Positions 17,585 through 26,047 of a stretch of 64,000 nt of DNA are shown in pieces. Both the position numbers and the translations under genes were made by a program. Origin of the DNA: Mycetocola miduiensis (GTDB lineage: Bacteria; Actinomycetota; Actinomycetes; Actinomycetales; Microbacteriaceae); NCBI RefSeq assembly GCF_900115155.1, contig NZ_FOVM01000001.1, positions 496,001 to 560,000 of the forward strand, given 5' to 3'. Every line of letters starts with the position of its first letter. Position 1 is the stretch's first letter. The notes below the pieces were generated by a model. The model was given only the letters and a program-made list of their open reading frames with translations. It was not told where the DNA came from and searched no databases.

Positions 17585-17590
17585 TATCCT
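17585..17590 (+). promoter_or_regulatory. Putative -10 box of hemA (leaderless)
   Basis: TATCCT, 6 nt before the GTG start at 17597. No Shine-Dalgarno sequence is present. Confidence 0.6.
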
Positions 17591-17596
17591 TGACTG

Positions 17597-18937
17597 GTGC
17601 TCATGTGTCTGACGGCGAGTCACAAAAACGCCTCCTTCGACCTCCTCGAGCGTCTCTCCGGGGGCGCCGAGTTCGTTGCCGAACGCATCACCGGCCATTC
17701 CGAATGCGTCAGCGGAGCCGTCGTCATCTCGACCTGCAACCGTTTCGAGGCGTACATCGACCTCGACGAGCCGGTCACGGCAGGCCACCAGGTGGGCGTC
17801 GAAGCCGCAACCGCCGCGGTCAGCGCCGCCTCAGGCATCCCGGCCGAAGAGCTGCGCGCGACCTGGAGCGTCCACACCGACGAGGACGCGGCCAGGCACC
17901 TCTTCGCCGTGTCATCCGGCCTCGAATCCGTCATCGTCGGCGAGGGTGAGATCGCGGGTCAGGTGCGTCGGTCGCTTGAGACCGCCCGGAAAGCCGGCAC
18001 CACCACCAGCGACCTGGAACGACTGTTCCAGCGCGCGTCGCAGACCTCCCGCGGCGTGAAGAACAACACCCCGCTGGGACGAGCCGGCCGTTCGATCGTG
18101 CGCCTCGCCCTCGACCTGGCTGAGAGCCGCATCGTCGACTGGTCGGCCGTCCGCGTGCTGCTCATCGGCACCGGCGCCTATGCGGGCGCAAGCCTCGCCG
18201 CGCTCCGCGACCGCGGCGTCACCGATGTCCGGGTGTACTCCCCTTCCGGCCGCGCTGCCGGTTTCGCCGCGAGCCACGCGATCCGGGCGGTTGAAGCGGA
18301 TGCTTTCCCGCGTGAAGCCGCGGAGGCGACCATCGTCGTCACCTGCACGACGGCATCCGGCTTCGTCCTCGACGCCGCCCTGCTGACCGCCGGCCGCCGC
18401 GCGTCTCAGGAGTCCCTCCCGATCTTCGAACACGACGGCACCCCCGGTTGCCCGGTTCACTCGGACGCCGGCCAGCTGGTCATCGACCTCGGACTGCCCC
18501 GCAACGTCGACCCCGACGTCGCCGGTGTGCACGGGGTGGACCTTCTCGACCTCGAGACGATCCGCATCCACGCACCGCTCGAGGAGCTGCAGGCGACGGA
18601 CCATGCGCACGACATCGTCGACCGCGCCGCCCGCAAGTTCGCCGCCGTCACCGACGAGCAGAGCCTCGCTCCCGCCGTCGTCGCCCTGCGCCGGCATGCC
18701 CAGGAGCTGCTGGAGTCAGAGATCGAACGGGTTGCCCCTCGCGACCCGGACGGTGTTGCCCAGCAGGCACTGCGGCACATGATGGGCCGGCTTCTGCACA
18801 CTCCGACCGTGCGTGCCCGTGACTTCGCTCGCGCCGGAGACGCCCAGCGCTACATCGATGCCCTCGATGCACTGTTCGGTCTCGCCGTGCAGTCGGAAGC
18901 GGTCGTCGACCTTGAGGAAGACGAAGTGGCATCCTGA
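17597..18937 (+). CDS. hemA: Glutamyl-tRNA reductase
   Basis: A 446-residue NADPH enzyme that reduces glutamyl-tRNA to glutamate-1-semialdehyde, committing glutamate to heme. N-terminal CLTASHKNASFDLLERLS and the catalytic cysteine C47 in ISTCNRFEAY are diagnostic; GEGEIAGQVRRSLE and RLLHTPTVRARDFA are further family blocks. The GTG at 17597 is chosen because it follows the -10 box by 6 nt. The gene lies about 9 kb from hemE and on the other strand, with the carotenoid genes in between. Its product is the substrate of HemL at the left end. Confidence 0.97.
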   Translation: MLMCLTASHKNASFDLLERLSGGAEFVAERITGHSECVSGAVVISTCNRFEAYIDLDEPVTAGHQVGVEAATAAVSAASGIPAEELRATWSVHTDEDAARHLFAVSSGLESVIVGEGEIAGQVRRSLETARKAGTTTSDLERLFQRASQTSRGVKNNTPLGRAGRSIVRLALDLAESRIVDWSAVRVLLIGTGAYAGASLAALRDRGVTDVRVYSPSGRAAGFAASHAIRAVEADAFPREAAEATIVVTCTTASGFVLDAALLTAGRRASQESLPIFEHDGTPGCPVHSDAGQLVIDLGLPRNVDPDVAGVHGVDLLDLETIRIHAPLEELQATDHAHDIVDRAARKFAAVTDEQSLAPAVVALRRHAQELLESEIERVAPRDPDGVAQQALRHMMGRLLHTPTVRARDFARAGDAQRYIDALDALFGLAVQSEAVVDLEEDEVAS

Positions 18938-19001
18938 GCTGACGCTCGTCCCGGCTCGCGCCGGAGTTCCCCTCGCCCGTCACGCACGGCAGCAAACGGA
19001 A

Positions 19002-19035
19002 AACGCCCGCACCACGAAAGCGTGGCGCGGGCGTT
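19002..19035. terminator. Bidirectional hairpin between convergent genes
   Basis: AACGCCCGC and GCGGGCGTT arms with an inner CCACG/CGTGG stem and an AAAG loop, between the ends of hemA (+) and the small membrane protein gene (-). Read leftward, the stem runs into GTTTTCC; read rightward there is only a short TT. Confidence 0.85.
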
Positions 19036-19049
19036 CTGGAAAAGACGAT

Positions 19050-19448
19050 CTAGTAGGTCTCGAAGCCTGTCGATCCCGCAGAGCCGAGGATTGCGAAAAA
19101 GGCGATGATCGCGATGATGTAGCCGATCGTGGAGAGAGCACCGATCACGATACCGATGATGGCGAGAACCTTGCCCTGCTCACCGGTGCGCTTGATCTGG
19201 TTGAGCGAGATGATACCGAGGACGATGGAGATGAGAGCGAAACCGAGGATCGAGCTCACCAGGGTGATGATCGCGAGTACGTTCCACTTCTGCGACTGCT
19301 GGCCGTAGCCCTGGCCACCGTACTGGGGAGCGCCGTACTGCGGTGCGTTGTACTGCGGTGCGCCGTACTGCGGAGCCTGCTGCGGGTTCTGACCGTAGGG
19401 CTGATTCGAGCCGGCCGGGGGTACTGGCGGAATGTTGTTGTCAGTCAT
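19050..19448 (-). CDS. Small membrane protein with PQYGAPQY repeats (DUF4190-like)
   Basis: 132 residues from MTDNNIPPVPPAGSN. Residues 1-60 are a Pro/Gln/Tyr/Gly-rich low-complexity tail with repeated APQYGAPQY units; residues 65-130 hold two long membrane segments separated by NQIKRTGEQGK, the layout of DUF4190 proteins. Function unknown; proteins of this kind are common in actinobacteria. AAAGGAG sits 4-5 nt before the ATG. A terminator shared with hemA follows. Confidence 0.82.
   Translation of the reverse strand: MTDNNIPPVPPAGSNQPYGQNPQQAPQYGAPQYNAPQYGAPQYGGQGYGQQSQKWNVLAIITLVSSILGFALISIVLGIISLNQIKRTGEQGKVLAIIGIVIGALSTIGYIIAIIAFFAILGSAGSTGFETY
19317..19379 (-). repeat. Short coding repeats (PQYGA/PQYNA units)
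   Basis: Imperfect 15-nt units of the type TACTGCGGTGCG(C/T)CG repeat within the tail of the small membrane protein gene. Unit number could vary by replication slippage without breaking the frame. Confidence 0.6.
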
Positions 19449-19625
19449 AGTGCTCCTTTGTAAGCCGGCTTCCATGCTGGCAGTCGGCGTAGGTGAGTGT
19501 CAATTGCGGTGACGGCGCATGGGATGGGCAGAACTGCCCTCTTCGCGGGGGTGATGACCGCGGCCGTTGCTCACCCTTTCGTTGCCGCCCACCTTATGCC
19601 TCTAATGGAAGGAGGGGAAGAGCAA

Positions 19626-19651
19626 AGGCCGCCCCGGATCCGGGACGGCCT
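19626..19651 (-). terminator. glyS terminator
   Basis: AGGCCG-CCCGG type arms pairing across a short loop, 23 nt past the glyS stop; read leftward the stem ends in CCTTTGCTCTTCC. Position and stability suit an intrinsic terminator, with a weak T-tract. Confidence 0.75.
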
Positions 19652-19674
19652 GTGCTCTGCTGCGGTTCGGACGC

Positions 19675-21060
19675 TTACGCGCCCTTCAGCCGCTCGGCGA
19701 GGTACAGGTAGAGCTTGTCGACAGGAACACGTTCCTGGGCCATCGTGTCGCGGTCACGCACGGTGACGGCGTGGTCCTCGAGCGAATCGAAGTCCACGGT
19801 GACGCAGTACGGAGTGCCGACCTCGTCCTGACGGCGGTAGCGGCGGCCGATGGCGCCGGCGTCATCGAAGTCGATGTTCCACGACTCACGCAGCTCGGCC
19901 GCGATCTTCTTCGCGATCGGCGACAAGGCCTCATTGCGGCTGAGCGGAAGAACAGCAGCCTTCACGGGTGCAAGGCGCGGGTCGAGCTTCAGCACCGTGC
20001 GCTTGTCTGTGCCGCCCTTCGCATTCGGTACTTCCTCTTCGTGGTACGCGTCGACCAGGAACGCCATGAGCGAGCGGGTCAGTCCGGCCGCCGGCTCGAT
20101 GACGTACGGAACCCAGCGTTCGTTCTTGCCCTGGTCGAAGAACGAGAGGTCCTTGCCCGAGTGCTCGGCGTGGGTGGTGAGGTCGAAGTCGGTGCGGTTC
20201 GCGACACCTTCGAGCTCGCCCCAGTCCCCACCGACGAAGCCGAACTTGTACTCGATATCGACGGTGCGTTTCGAATAGTGCGAGAGCTTCTCCTGCGGGT
20301 GTTCGAACAGACGCAGGTTCTCGGGGTCGATACCGAGGTCGGTGTACCAGTTGTACCGGTAGTCGATCCAGTACTGGTGCCACTCTTCATCGGAGCCGGG
20401 CTCGACGAAGAACTCGAGTTCCATCTGCTCGAACTCGCGGGTGCGGAAGATGAAGTTTCCGGGCGTGATCTCGTTGCGGAAGCTCTTGCCGATCTGGCCG
20501 ACACCGAACGGCGGCTTGATGCGGGCGGCCTGTAGCACGTTGGCGAAGTTCACGAAGATGCCCTGAGCCGTCTCGGGGCGCAGGTAATGCATACCCGACT
20601 CGTCCTCAACAGGGCCGAGGTAGGTCTTGAGCATCATGTTGAAGTCGCGGGGAGGCGTCCACTCGCCACGGGTTCCGCAGTTCGGGCAGGCGATGTCGAG
20701 CATCCCGTTCTCCGGGGGGCGGCCCTTCTTCTCCTCGAATGCTTCGAGCAGGTGGTCCTCGCGGAACCGCTTGTGGCAGCTGAGGCATTCGACGAGCGGG
20801 TCGGTGAAGACTCCGACGTGGCCGGATGCTTCCCACACCTTCTTGGGGAGGATCACGCTGGAGTCCAGGCCGACCACATCGTCACGACGGGTGACCATGT
20901 GCTTCCACCACTGGCGCTTGATGTTCTCCTTCAGCTCCACTCCGAGGGGCCCGTAATCCCAGGCGGATCTCGAACCTCCGTAGATCTCACCGGCCTGGAA
21001 GACGAAGCCGCGGTGGCGGGCGAGGGCGATGACTGAGTCGAGACGGCTGGATGCGGCCAC
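19675..21060 (-). CDS. glyS: Glycyl-tRNA synthetase (dimeric class II type)
   Basis: A 461-residue class II synthetase of the alpha2 type, about the length of the mycobacterial enzyme. It starts [21 protein letters not shown]; visible blocks include [33 protein letters not shown] (motif 2 region) and [21 protein letters not shown] four-cysteine zinc-like group is present (ECLSCHKRF and [12 protein letters not shown]). The GTG at 21060 has AGGAG 6 nt upstream. The leader upstream holds a hairpin followed by six Ts, a possible attenuator. Confidence 0.96.
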   Translation of the reverse strand: MAASSRLDSVIALARHRGFVFQAGEIYGGSRSAWDYGPLGVELKENIKRQWWKHMVTRRDDVVGLDSSVILPKKVWEASGHVGVFTDPLVECLSCHKRFREDHLLEAFEEKKGRPPENGMLDIACPNCGTRGEWTPPRDFNMMLKTYLGPVEDESGMHYLRPETAQGIFVNFANVLQAARIKPPFGVGQIGKSFRNEITPGNFIFRTREFEQMELEFFVEPGSDEEWHQYWIDYRYNWYTDLGIDPENLRLFEHPQEKLSHYSKRTVDIEYKFGFVGGDWGELEGVANRTDFDLTTHAEHSGKDLSFFDQGKNERWVPYVIEPAAGLTRSLMAFLVDAYHEEEVPNAKGGTDKRTVLKLDPRLAPVKAAVLPLSRNEALSPIAKKIAAELRESWNIDFDDAGAIGRRYRRQDEVGTPYCVTVDFDSLEDHAVTVRDRDTMAQERVPVDKLYLYLAERLKGA

Positions 21061-21074
21061 TATGGCTCCTGATG

Positions 21075-21105
21075 CAAAAAAGAGGCCCGTGCCGGCTGCA
21101 CGGAC
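21075..21105 (-). promoter_or_regulatory. Hairpin plus T-run in the glyS leader (possible attenuator)
   Basis: On the minus strand CCGTGC and GCACGG pair around a 5-nt loop (21087-21103), followed by GCCTC and TTTTTT (21076-21081), all between a candidate -10 (TAAGCT near 21115-21120) and the AGGAG of glyS. No T-box core was recognised. Confidence 0.5.
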
Positions 21106-21240
21106 GCTCCTCCAGCTTAGCCGCGCCTCCTGAGCGCGGTCGCCGCCGAGAGATTCGGGCCGCCACGTCGCCCCGGCTGTCATCCGCGCCGGCATCCGCA
21201 ACCACCGAATCCGCTCAGCCCGCACCCCGGCAGGCGAACG

Positions 21241-21246
21241 TAGACT
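21241..21246 (+). promoter_or_regulatory. Putative -10 box of the alpha/beta hydrolase gene (leaderless)
   Basis: TAGACT, exactly 6 nt before the ATG at 21253; no ribosome site between. Confidence 0.6.
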
Positions 21247-21252
21247 GACGGA

Positions 21253-22002
21253 ATGCCTGCGCCGCACACGTCCGAGTTCCGATCTCGTGAGCGTGTCACG
21301 GTCGTTGCGGAGAGCGGCATCCGTACAGCGCAGAGCTTCATCCTTCTCCACGGGATCGGCATGGGCCGGCGCTACTGGGGCGCGCTCACCGACACTCTTG
21401 GGCAGCACGGGCGGGTGTACGCACTCGATCTGCCTGGCTTCGGCGACGCCCCGGAGCCCGAGTCACCACTCGACATGCACGAGTTGGGCGACCTCATCGC
21501 GGAGCTCGTTGAACGCCTCCACATCGCGAACCCGGTTCTCGTCGGGCACTCGATGGGAGCCCAGGTGGCTGTCGAAGCGGCCGCGCGGCATCCGGAGCTC
21601 TTCGACCGCGTCGTTCTGATCAGCCCCACCGTGAACCCGGAGGAGCGTGTCGCCCGGATACAGGCACTGCGACTCGTGCAGGACCTCTGGGGCACACAGC
21701 TTCGGGTGATCGGGTACGGGCTGGTCTACTACCTCAAAGCCGGGCCGCGCTGGTACTTCAAGACCCTCCGCATGATGATGGACCACCGCGTGGAGGAGAC
21801 AATGCCGCAGGTGACAGCCGACACGCTCGTCGTGAGGGGCACCGAGGATTTTCTCTGCACGAAGGAGTGGGTCGACCGGATCGTCGCGACGATCCCGAGC
21901 GCCCGGCTCGTGCAGGTTCCTGGAACCGGACACGAGGTGATGATGACCAACGGGAAGACGGTTGGCGGCCTCATCGCCGACCATACGGAGGGAAAACGGT
22001 GA
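21253..22002 (+). CDS. Alpha/beta-fold hydrolase
   Basis: A 249-residue alpha/beta hydrolase. The oxyanion motif is LLHGIGMG, the nucleophile elbow GHSMGAQ, the acid probably the Asp of [11 protein letters not shown], and the histidine is in GTGHEVMM. No signal peptide, so cytosolic. It overlaps a second hydrolase-fold gene (GTGA), so the two probably act in one process, perhaps on a lipid or ester, but nothing in the sequence fixes the substrate. Confidence 0.88.
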   Translation: MPAPHTSEFRSRERVTVVAESGIRTAQSFILLHGIGMGRRYWGALTDTLGQHGRVYALDLPGFGDAPEPESPLDMHELGDLIAELVERLHIANPVLVGHSMGAQVAVEAAARHPELFDRVVLISPTVNPEERVARIQALRLVQDLWGTQLRVIGYGLVYYLKAGPRWYFKTLRMMMDHRVEETMPQVTADTLVVRGTEDFLCTKEWVDRIVATIPSARLVQVPGTGHEVMMTNGKTVGGLIADHTEGKR

Positions 22003-22733
22003 GCACGCTGCTGCACAAGGTCAGGGTTTGGGCCGTCGACTATGTTGATGCCGGCGTCGTTCACGCCCGGTCGACGCTGGCCTGGACCGTCCCGCCCTCG
22101 TTCAGCGTTGGTGAGCCCGGCAAGCCGACGATCGTGCTGATTCCTGGCGTGTACGAGCGGTGGAACTTCCTGCGGCCGATTGCCGAGCGGCTCAACGCCG
22201 CCGGATATCCGGTCAGCGTCGTGCACGGCCTGGGCTACAACCGCCGCCCGATCGTGGAAACGTCTGAGCGGCTCGCGCGCGCACTGTCGCGGGTGTCGGC
22301 GAACCCGGCCGGCCGGCTGATCGTCGCCCACAGTAAGGGCGGACTCGTCGGAAAGCACATGCTGGTCTCGTCTTCGGACGAGCTGCATCTGCTGGGCCTC
22401 GTCGCCATCTGCACACCGTTTGCCGGCTCGCGGTACGCCCGCTACGTGCTCGGCCAGACCCTGAGGGCGTTCATCCCGACGCACGAGACGATCGTCAGCC
22501 TCGGCAAGAACTCAAGCGTTAATGCCAGGATCGTCTCCATCTTCGGCGGGTTCGACCCGCACGTGCCCGACGGCAGTGTGCTTGTCGGCGCCACCAACGT
22601 GAAGCTCCCCGTCGACGGACACTTCGCCATCCTTCACCAGCCGCAGACGCTGGACGCGGTGACGGATGCCGTCGACCTCCTGGTGCGTTCGTCGGAGGCG
22701 TCAGCAGTGCTGCGTGCCGCCCCGGTGGCGTAG
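21999..22733 (+). CDS. Alpha/beta-fold hydrolase/lipase-like protein
   Basis: A 244-residue protein of the same superfamily. The strand leading to the elbow is LIVAHSKGGLVGKHML, so the nucleophile motif is AHSKG rather than GHSMG; the histidine is likely in VDGHFAILHQP. PTIVLIPGVYERWNF is the oxyanion region. It resembles lipase/esterase families that act on acyl chains. The GTG start in the GTGA overlap with the preceding gene was chosen. Confidence 0.83.
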   Translation: MSTLLHKVRVWAVDYVDAGVVHARSTLAWTVPPSFSVGEPGKPTIVLIPGVYERWNFLRPIAERLNAAGYPVSVVHGLGYNRRPIVETSERLARALSRVSANPAGRLIVAHSKGGLVGKHMLVSSSDELHLLGLVAICTPFAGSRYARYVLGQTLRAFIPTHETIVSLGKNSSVNARIVSIFGGFDPHVPDGSVLVGATNVKLPVDGHFAILHQPQTLDAVTDAVDLLVRSSEASAVLRAAPVA

Positions 22734-22822
22734 TAGGGAGCCACCGGCGGGGCAGTACCGAGCGCCGCACCCACAGTGAGTGTTGCTGGGCGCTTCTGGT
22801 CGAATTTCCGCGCCGAAGTCCG

Positions 22823-22870
22823 GCCAAAAGCGACCGAGCAACGAATCCATGCAGCCAAAAGCGACCGAGC
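22823..22870. repeat. Two 17-bp direct repeats, 31-bp period
   Basis: GCCAAAAGCGACCGAGC occurs at 22823-22839 and again at 22854-22870, the second copy touching the stop codon of the leftward serine hydrolase gene. They lie in the 136-nt convergent gap; function unknown. Confidence 0.7.
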
Positions 22871-23793
22871 TAGTGAATGTACTCCACGAGGTCGAGGCCC
22901 AGGGTGTGGAGGGAGTCGTACACAGCGAGCCTCGTCGAGAGGTCGGTGTCGGCGAAGGACACGGCGACCGCATAGGCGACCCCCGCCCGCGGCCCACGGA
23001 CCACGCCGGCGTCGGCACGCACACCGGGGTCGACGCCGGTCTTGTTGAACATCTGGATGCCGTGGTCCCCCGAGCGGTGCGACAGCGGGTCCATGCCAAA
23101 GGCGGATGCCACCATCGACAGGTCGGCGTTGAGCGAGAGCCAGCCGGCCACCCGCTGGCTTGTAGCCGCGTCGACGATTTCGCCCCTGGCGAGAGCGGAG
23201 AACAGCCAGGCGACTTCTTTCATCGAGCCGACCGACAGGTGCGGGGCGTCGTCAGGGCCGCGCTGGTCACGGACCCGGTCGAGGAGGGCGGTTCGCTTCA
23301 GCCCGATCGACTCGGCCCGCCTGCGCACCGAGTCGAGTCCGATCAGCCGCAGCAGCACATTGGTCGCGAGGTTGTCGCTCGTTGCGCCGATCAGCGCAGC
23401 GAGGTCAGCCACGGGGAGCGAAGGCGCCTGAAGGTGCTGCCAGATTCCGGAATCACCGACCGAATCGTTGGACTCCCGGTCCATGATGGTGAGCGCCGCG
23501 AACTCCGTGTCGGACAACCGGGCGGCAACCTCGATTAGCAGGAGCACTTTGCCGATCGAGGCGGTCGGCATGACGACGTAGTCATCGACGCTCAACAACT
23601 CCGCGCCCGTCGACAGGTCCGTGACGCGTGCCGAGACCTGCACGCCGTTCCGGGCGAGGAATCCGAGCGCCTTCAGGCTCCGCGCGAACGTTTCAGCGGG
23701 CTCGGCCGACCGGTGCCTGGCGCGTCGACGCTCCCGTTGCCGCGTACGGCTGTACGACTGCGGTGCAGCTGGATGTTGCGTCGACGGTACCAC
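22870..23793 (-). CDS. Class A beta-lactamase-fold serine hydrolase
   Basis: A 307-residue protein with three active-site motifs of the penicillin-recognising serine hydrolases: S79-I-G-K82, S139-D-N141 and K251-T-G253. The Omega-loop ExxLN of true class A beta-lactamases, which carries the deacylating glutamate, is not visible where it should be (around DRVRDQRGPDDAPH). It may therefore be a slow-turnover or non-lactamase member. The N-terminus is Arg-rich without a clear signal peptide. The GTG start has GGAG 10 nt upstream. Confidence 0.82.
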   Translation of the reverse strand: MVPSTQHPAAPQSYSRTRQRERRRARHRSAEPAETFARSLKALGFLARNGVQVSARVTDLSTGAELLSVDDYVVMPTASIGKVLLLIEVAARLSDTEFAALTIMDRESNDSVGDSGIWQHLQAPSLPVADLAALIGATSDNLATNVLLRLIGLDSVRRRAESIGLKRTALLDRVRDQRGPDDAPHLSVGSMKEVAWLFSALARGEIVDAATSQRVAGWLSLNADLSMVASAFGMDPLSHRSGDHGIQMFNKTGVDPGVRADAGVVRGPRAGVAYAVAVSFADTDLSTRLAVYDSLHTLGLDLVEYIH

Positions 23794-23869
23794 TGGATTT
23801 GATCTCCGTAGAGTGAGCGGTTCGATCGCGGAAGCTCGCGCCGATCACAGATTGCCTTGGTCCGGCCGG

Positions 23870-23895
23870 AAAAATGGATGCCCGCCCCTCGCGGG
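23870..23895 (-). terminator. Candidate terminator of the M13 peptidase gene
   Basis: On the minus strand CCCGC and GCGGG pair around 5 nt and are followed, after 6 nt, by TTTTT. It lies 66 nt past the peptidase stop. Confidence 0.5.
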
Positions 23896-23961
23896 AAGCA
23901 CGGACGATCGCCGTGGCCGTAACTCCAAGTATCGCAGACCTGCCGCGGTCGGAGGAGGCGG

Positions 23962-25977
23962 CTACCAGATGGTGACCCGCTGCGACGGGTCCAGCCAGAG
24001 GGCATCCGCCGGGGTGACGTCGAAGGTCTGGTAGAACTCGTCGATATTCCGCACGATCTGGTTGCAGCGGAACTCGTTCGGCGAGTGGGGGTCGATCGCG
24101 AGGAGCCGGATGACCTCGGCGTCGCGGGCTTTCTGCTGCCAGGCCTGCGCCCAGGAGAGGAAGAACCGCTCGGCGCCGGTGAGCCCGTCGATCACCGGCG
24201 GCTCCTCACCGGCGAGCGAGATCAGGTAGGCCTTCCACGCGATCGACAGGCCACCGAGGTCGCCGATGTTCTCACCGATGGTGAGTGCTCCGTTGACGTG
24301 GTGGTCGGCGACCTGGGCCGGTGCAAGGGCATTGAACTGGGCGATCAGCGACGCTGTTCGCTTCTCGAACGCCTTGCGGTCCTTCGCGGTCCACCAGTCG
24401 GTGAGCTTTCCATTGCCGTCGTACTTGGAGCCCTGGTCGTCGAATCCGTGCCCGATCTCGTGCCCGATGACCGCACCGATCGCGCCGTAGTTCGCGGCGG
24501 CATCCCGGCCCTGCTCGAAGAAAGGGAACTGCAGGATGGCGGCGGGGAACACGATCTCGTTGAAGCCGGGGTTGTAGTAGGCGTTGATCGTCTGCGGAGT
24601 CATGAACCACTCTTCGCGGTCGAGCGGCTTGCCGATCTTGCCGAGCTCGCGGTTGAACTCGAACAGACTGGCGCGGCGGACGTTGCCGAGAAGATCGGTG
24701 CGTTGCACGTCGAGGCTCTCGTAGTCGCGCCACTTCGAGGGGAAACCGATTTTCGGCGTGAACTTCTCGAGCTTCTCGAGTGCCCGTTTGCGGGTGTCGT
24801 TACCCATCCAGGTCAGCGTGCTGATCGACCCGCGGTACGCCTCGACCAGGTTGTCGACGAGCACATCCATCGAGGCTTTCGCCTCGGCAGGGAAGTGTCG
24901 GTCGACGTAGATCTTGCCGACCGCTTCACCGAGCACGCTCTCGACGAGCGAGACACCCCGCTTCCAGCGGTCGCGAATCTCAGGCGTCCCCGAGAGGGTG
25001 CGGCCGTAGAAACCGAAATTGGCCGCCACGAAGTCGCGCGAGAGGTACGGTGCCGCACCATGGATGACCTTCCACGCGAGCCAGTCCTTCCACGCCTCAA
25101 GCTTCGACGACACCAGCAGCGGAGCGAGCCCGGCGAAGAAGCTCGGCTGACGGACGACGACCTCGTCGAATGCCCCCTCTGGCGCACCGAGGGCCTGCAG
25201 CCAGGCGTCGATCAGCGCACGATCCCCGTCACGGCCGGAGAACAGCGCGGCGGCCTCGTCCCAGGTGTGCAGGTTGTAGGTCGCTTCGCTGTCGCGGGAA
25301 CGCACGTTGTCCCAGTGCACGGCAGCGATCGCGGTCTCGATGTCGAAAACGTGCTGCGCACGGGCGGCGGCACTCCGGAACTGCGAGCCCCCTGGCACGC
25401 CTTCTGCCACGAGCTCGAACATCTGCTCAATGTGGGAGACGTACGCCGTGCGGATCGAGGCGAACTTGTCGTCGCGGTAGTAGCTCTCGTCTGGCAGCGA
25501 GATCCCGCCCTGCTCGAGGAGCACGAGGTAGCGCTCCGGGTTGCCGGGGTCGTTGTCGACGTAGAGCTGGAAGAACCCGCTCACCCCCGCGCGGTCCAGT
25601 TGGGCCGTTGTACGCACGAGCTGCTGGATCGAGCCGATGTTCTCGATGGCGGCTAGCTGTCCGGCAATCGGCGTCGCACCGAGCGCTTCGACCAGGCCTT
25701 CGTCCATGAAGCTGGCGTAGAGGTCGCCGACCTTGCGCTGCTCCGGATCGGCGTTCGCGTCGACCGCGGCGTCCTGCGCCTCGAGGATGATCGCCTGGAC
25801 TGCCTTTTCGGCCTCCTCGGCGAGCATGTGGAAGGAGCCCCAGCGGGCTTTGTCCGCCGGGATCTCGGTCCGGGCTAGCCACTTGCCGTTGACGTGCCGG
25901 TACAGGTCGTCCTGCGGCCGCACCGCTGGGTCGAGTTCGTCGAGGGAGATTCCGGAGGGAAGAGCCGCGTTCGTCAT
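23962..25977 (-). CDS. M13-family metallopeptidase (neprilysin-like)
   Basis: A 671-residue zinc endopeptidase of the neprilysin/PepO family. The zinc motif HEIGH is at residues 506-510, the third ligand motif ENIGD (followed by LGG) at 569-573, and the family C-terminal sequence with a terminal W is present. NAYYNP, just N-terminal of the zinc site, is the substrate-binding motif. Unlike mammalian neprilysin it has no membrane anchor or signal peptide, so it is probably cytosolic. The ATG follows TAGGGT by exactly 6 nt (leaderless). Confidence 0.95.
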   Translation of the reverse strand: MTNAALPSGISLDELDPAVRPQDDLYRHVNGKWLARTEIPADKARWGSFHMLAEEAEKAVQAIILEAQDAAVDANADPEQRKVGDLYASFMDEGLVEALGATPIAGQLAAIENIGSIQQLVRTTAQLDRAGVSGFFQLYVDNDPGNPERYLVLLEQGGISLPDESYYRDDKFASIRTAYVSHIEQMFELVAEGVPGGSQFRSAAARAQHVFDIETAIAAVHWDNVRSRDSEATYNLHTWDEAAALFSGRDGDRALIDAWLQALGAPEGAFDEVVVRQPSFFAGLAPLLVSSKLEAWKDWLAWKVIHGAAPYLSRDFVAANFGFYGRTLSGTPEIRDRWKRGVSLVESVLGEAVGKIYVDRHFPAEAKASMDVLVDNLVEAYRGSISTLTWMGNDTRKRALEKLEKFTPKIGFPSKWRDYESLDVQRTDLLGNVRRASLFEFNRELGKIGKPLDREEWFMTPQTINAYYNPGFNEIVFPAAILQFPFFEQGRDAAANYGAIGAVIGHEIGHGFDDQGSKYDGNGKLTDWWTAKDRKAFEKRTASLIAQFNALAPAQVADHHVNGALTIGENIGDLGGLSIAWKAYLISLAGEEPPVIDGLTGAERFFLSWAQAWQQKARDAEVIRLLAIDPHSPNEFRCNQIVRNIDEFYQTFDVTPADALWLDPSQRVTIW

Positions 25978-25983
25978 AGGTCC

Positions 25984-25989
25984 ACCCTA
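25984..25989 (-). promoter_or_regulatory. Putative -10 box of the M13 peptidase gene (leaderless)
   Basis: TAGGGT on the minus strand, 6 nt before the ATG. No Shine-Dalgarno sequence. Confidence 0.6.
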
Positions 25990-26047
25990 GGAGACTGATG
26001 CACGTTACGGGCGGACGATTTCCGACTGCGGTCACCCCCGTCACGGA

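Noticed and set aside
17459-17596. Small RNA or riboswitch ahead of hemA
   Set aside because: Apart from the GC-rich hairpin and the -10 box, no structure or conserved motif could be seen.
24085-25656. 523-codon plus-strand frame opposite the M13 peptidase
   Set aside because: The minus strand carries HExxH and ENIGD motifs and the whole family pattern; the plus frame has none.
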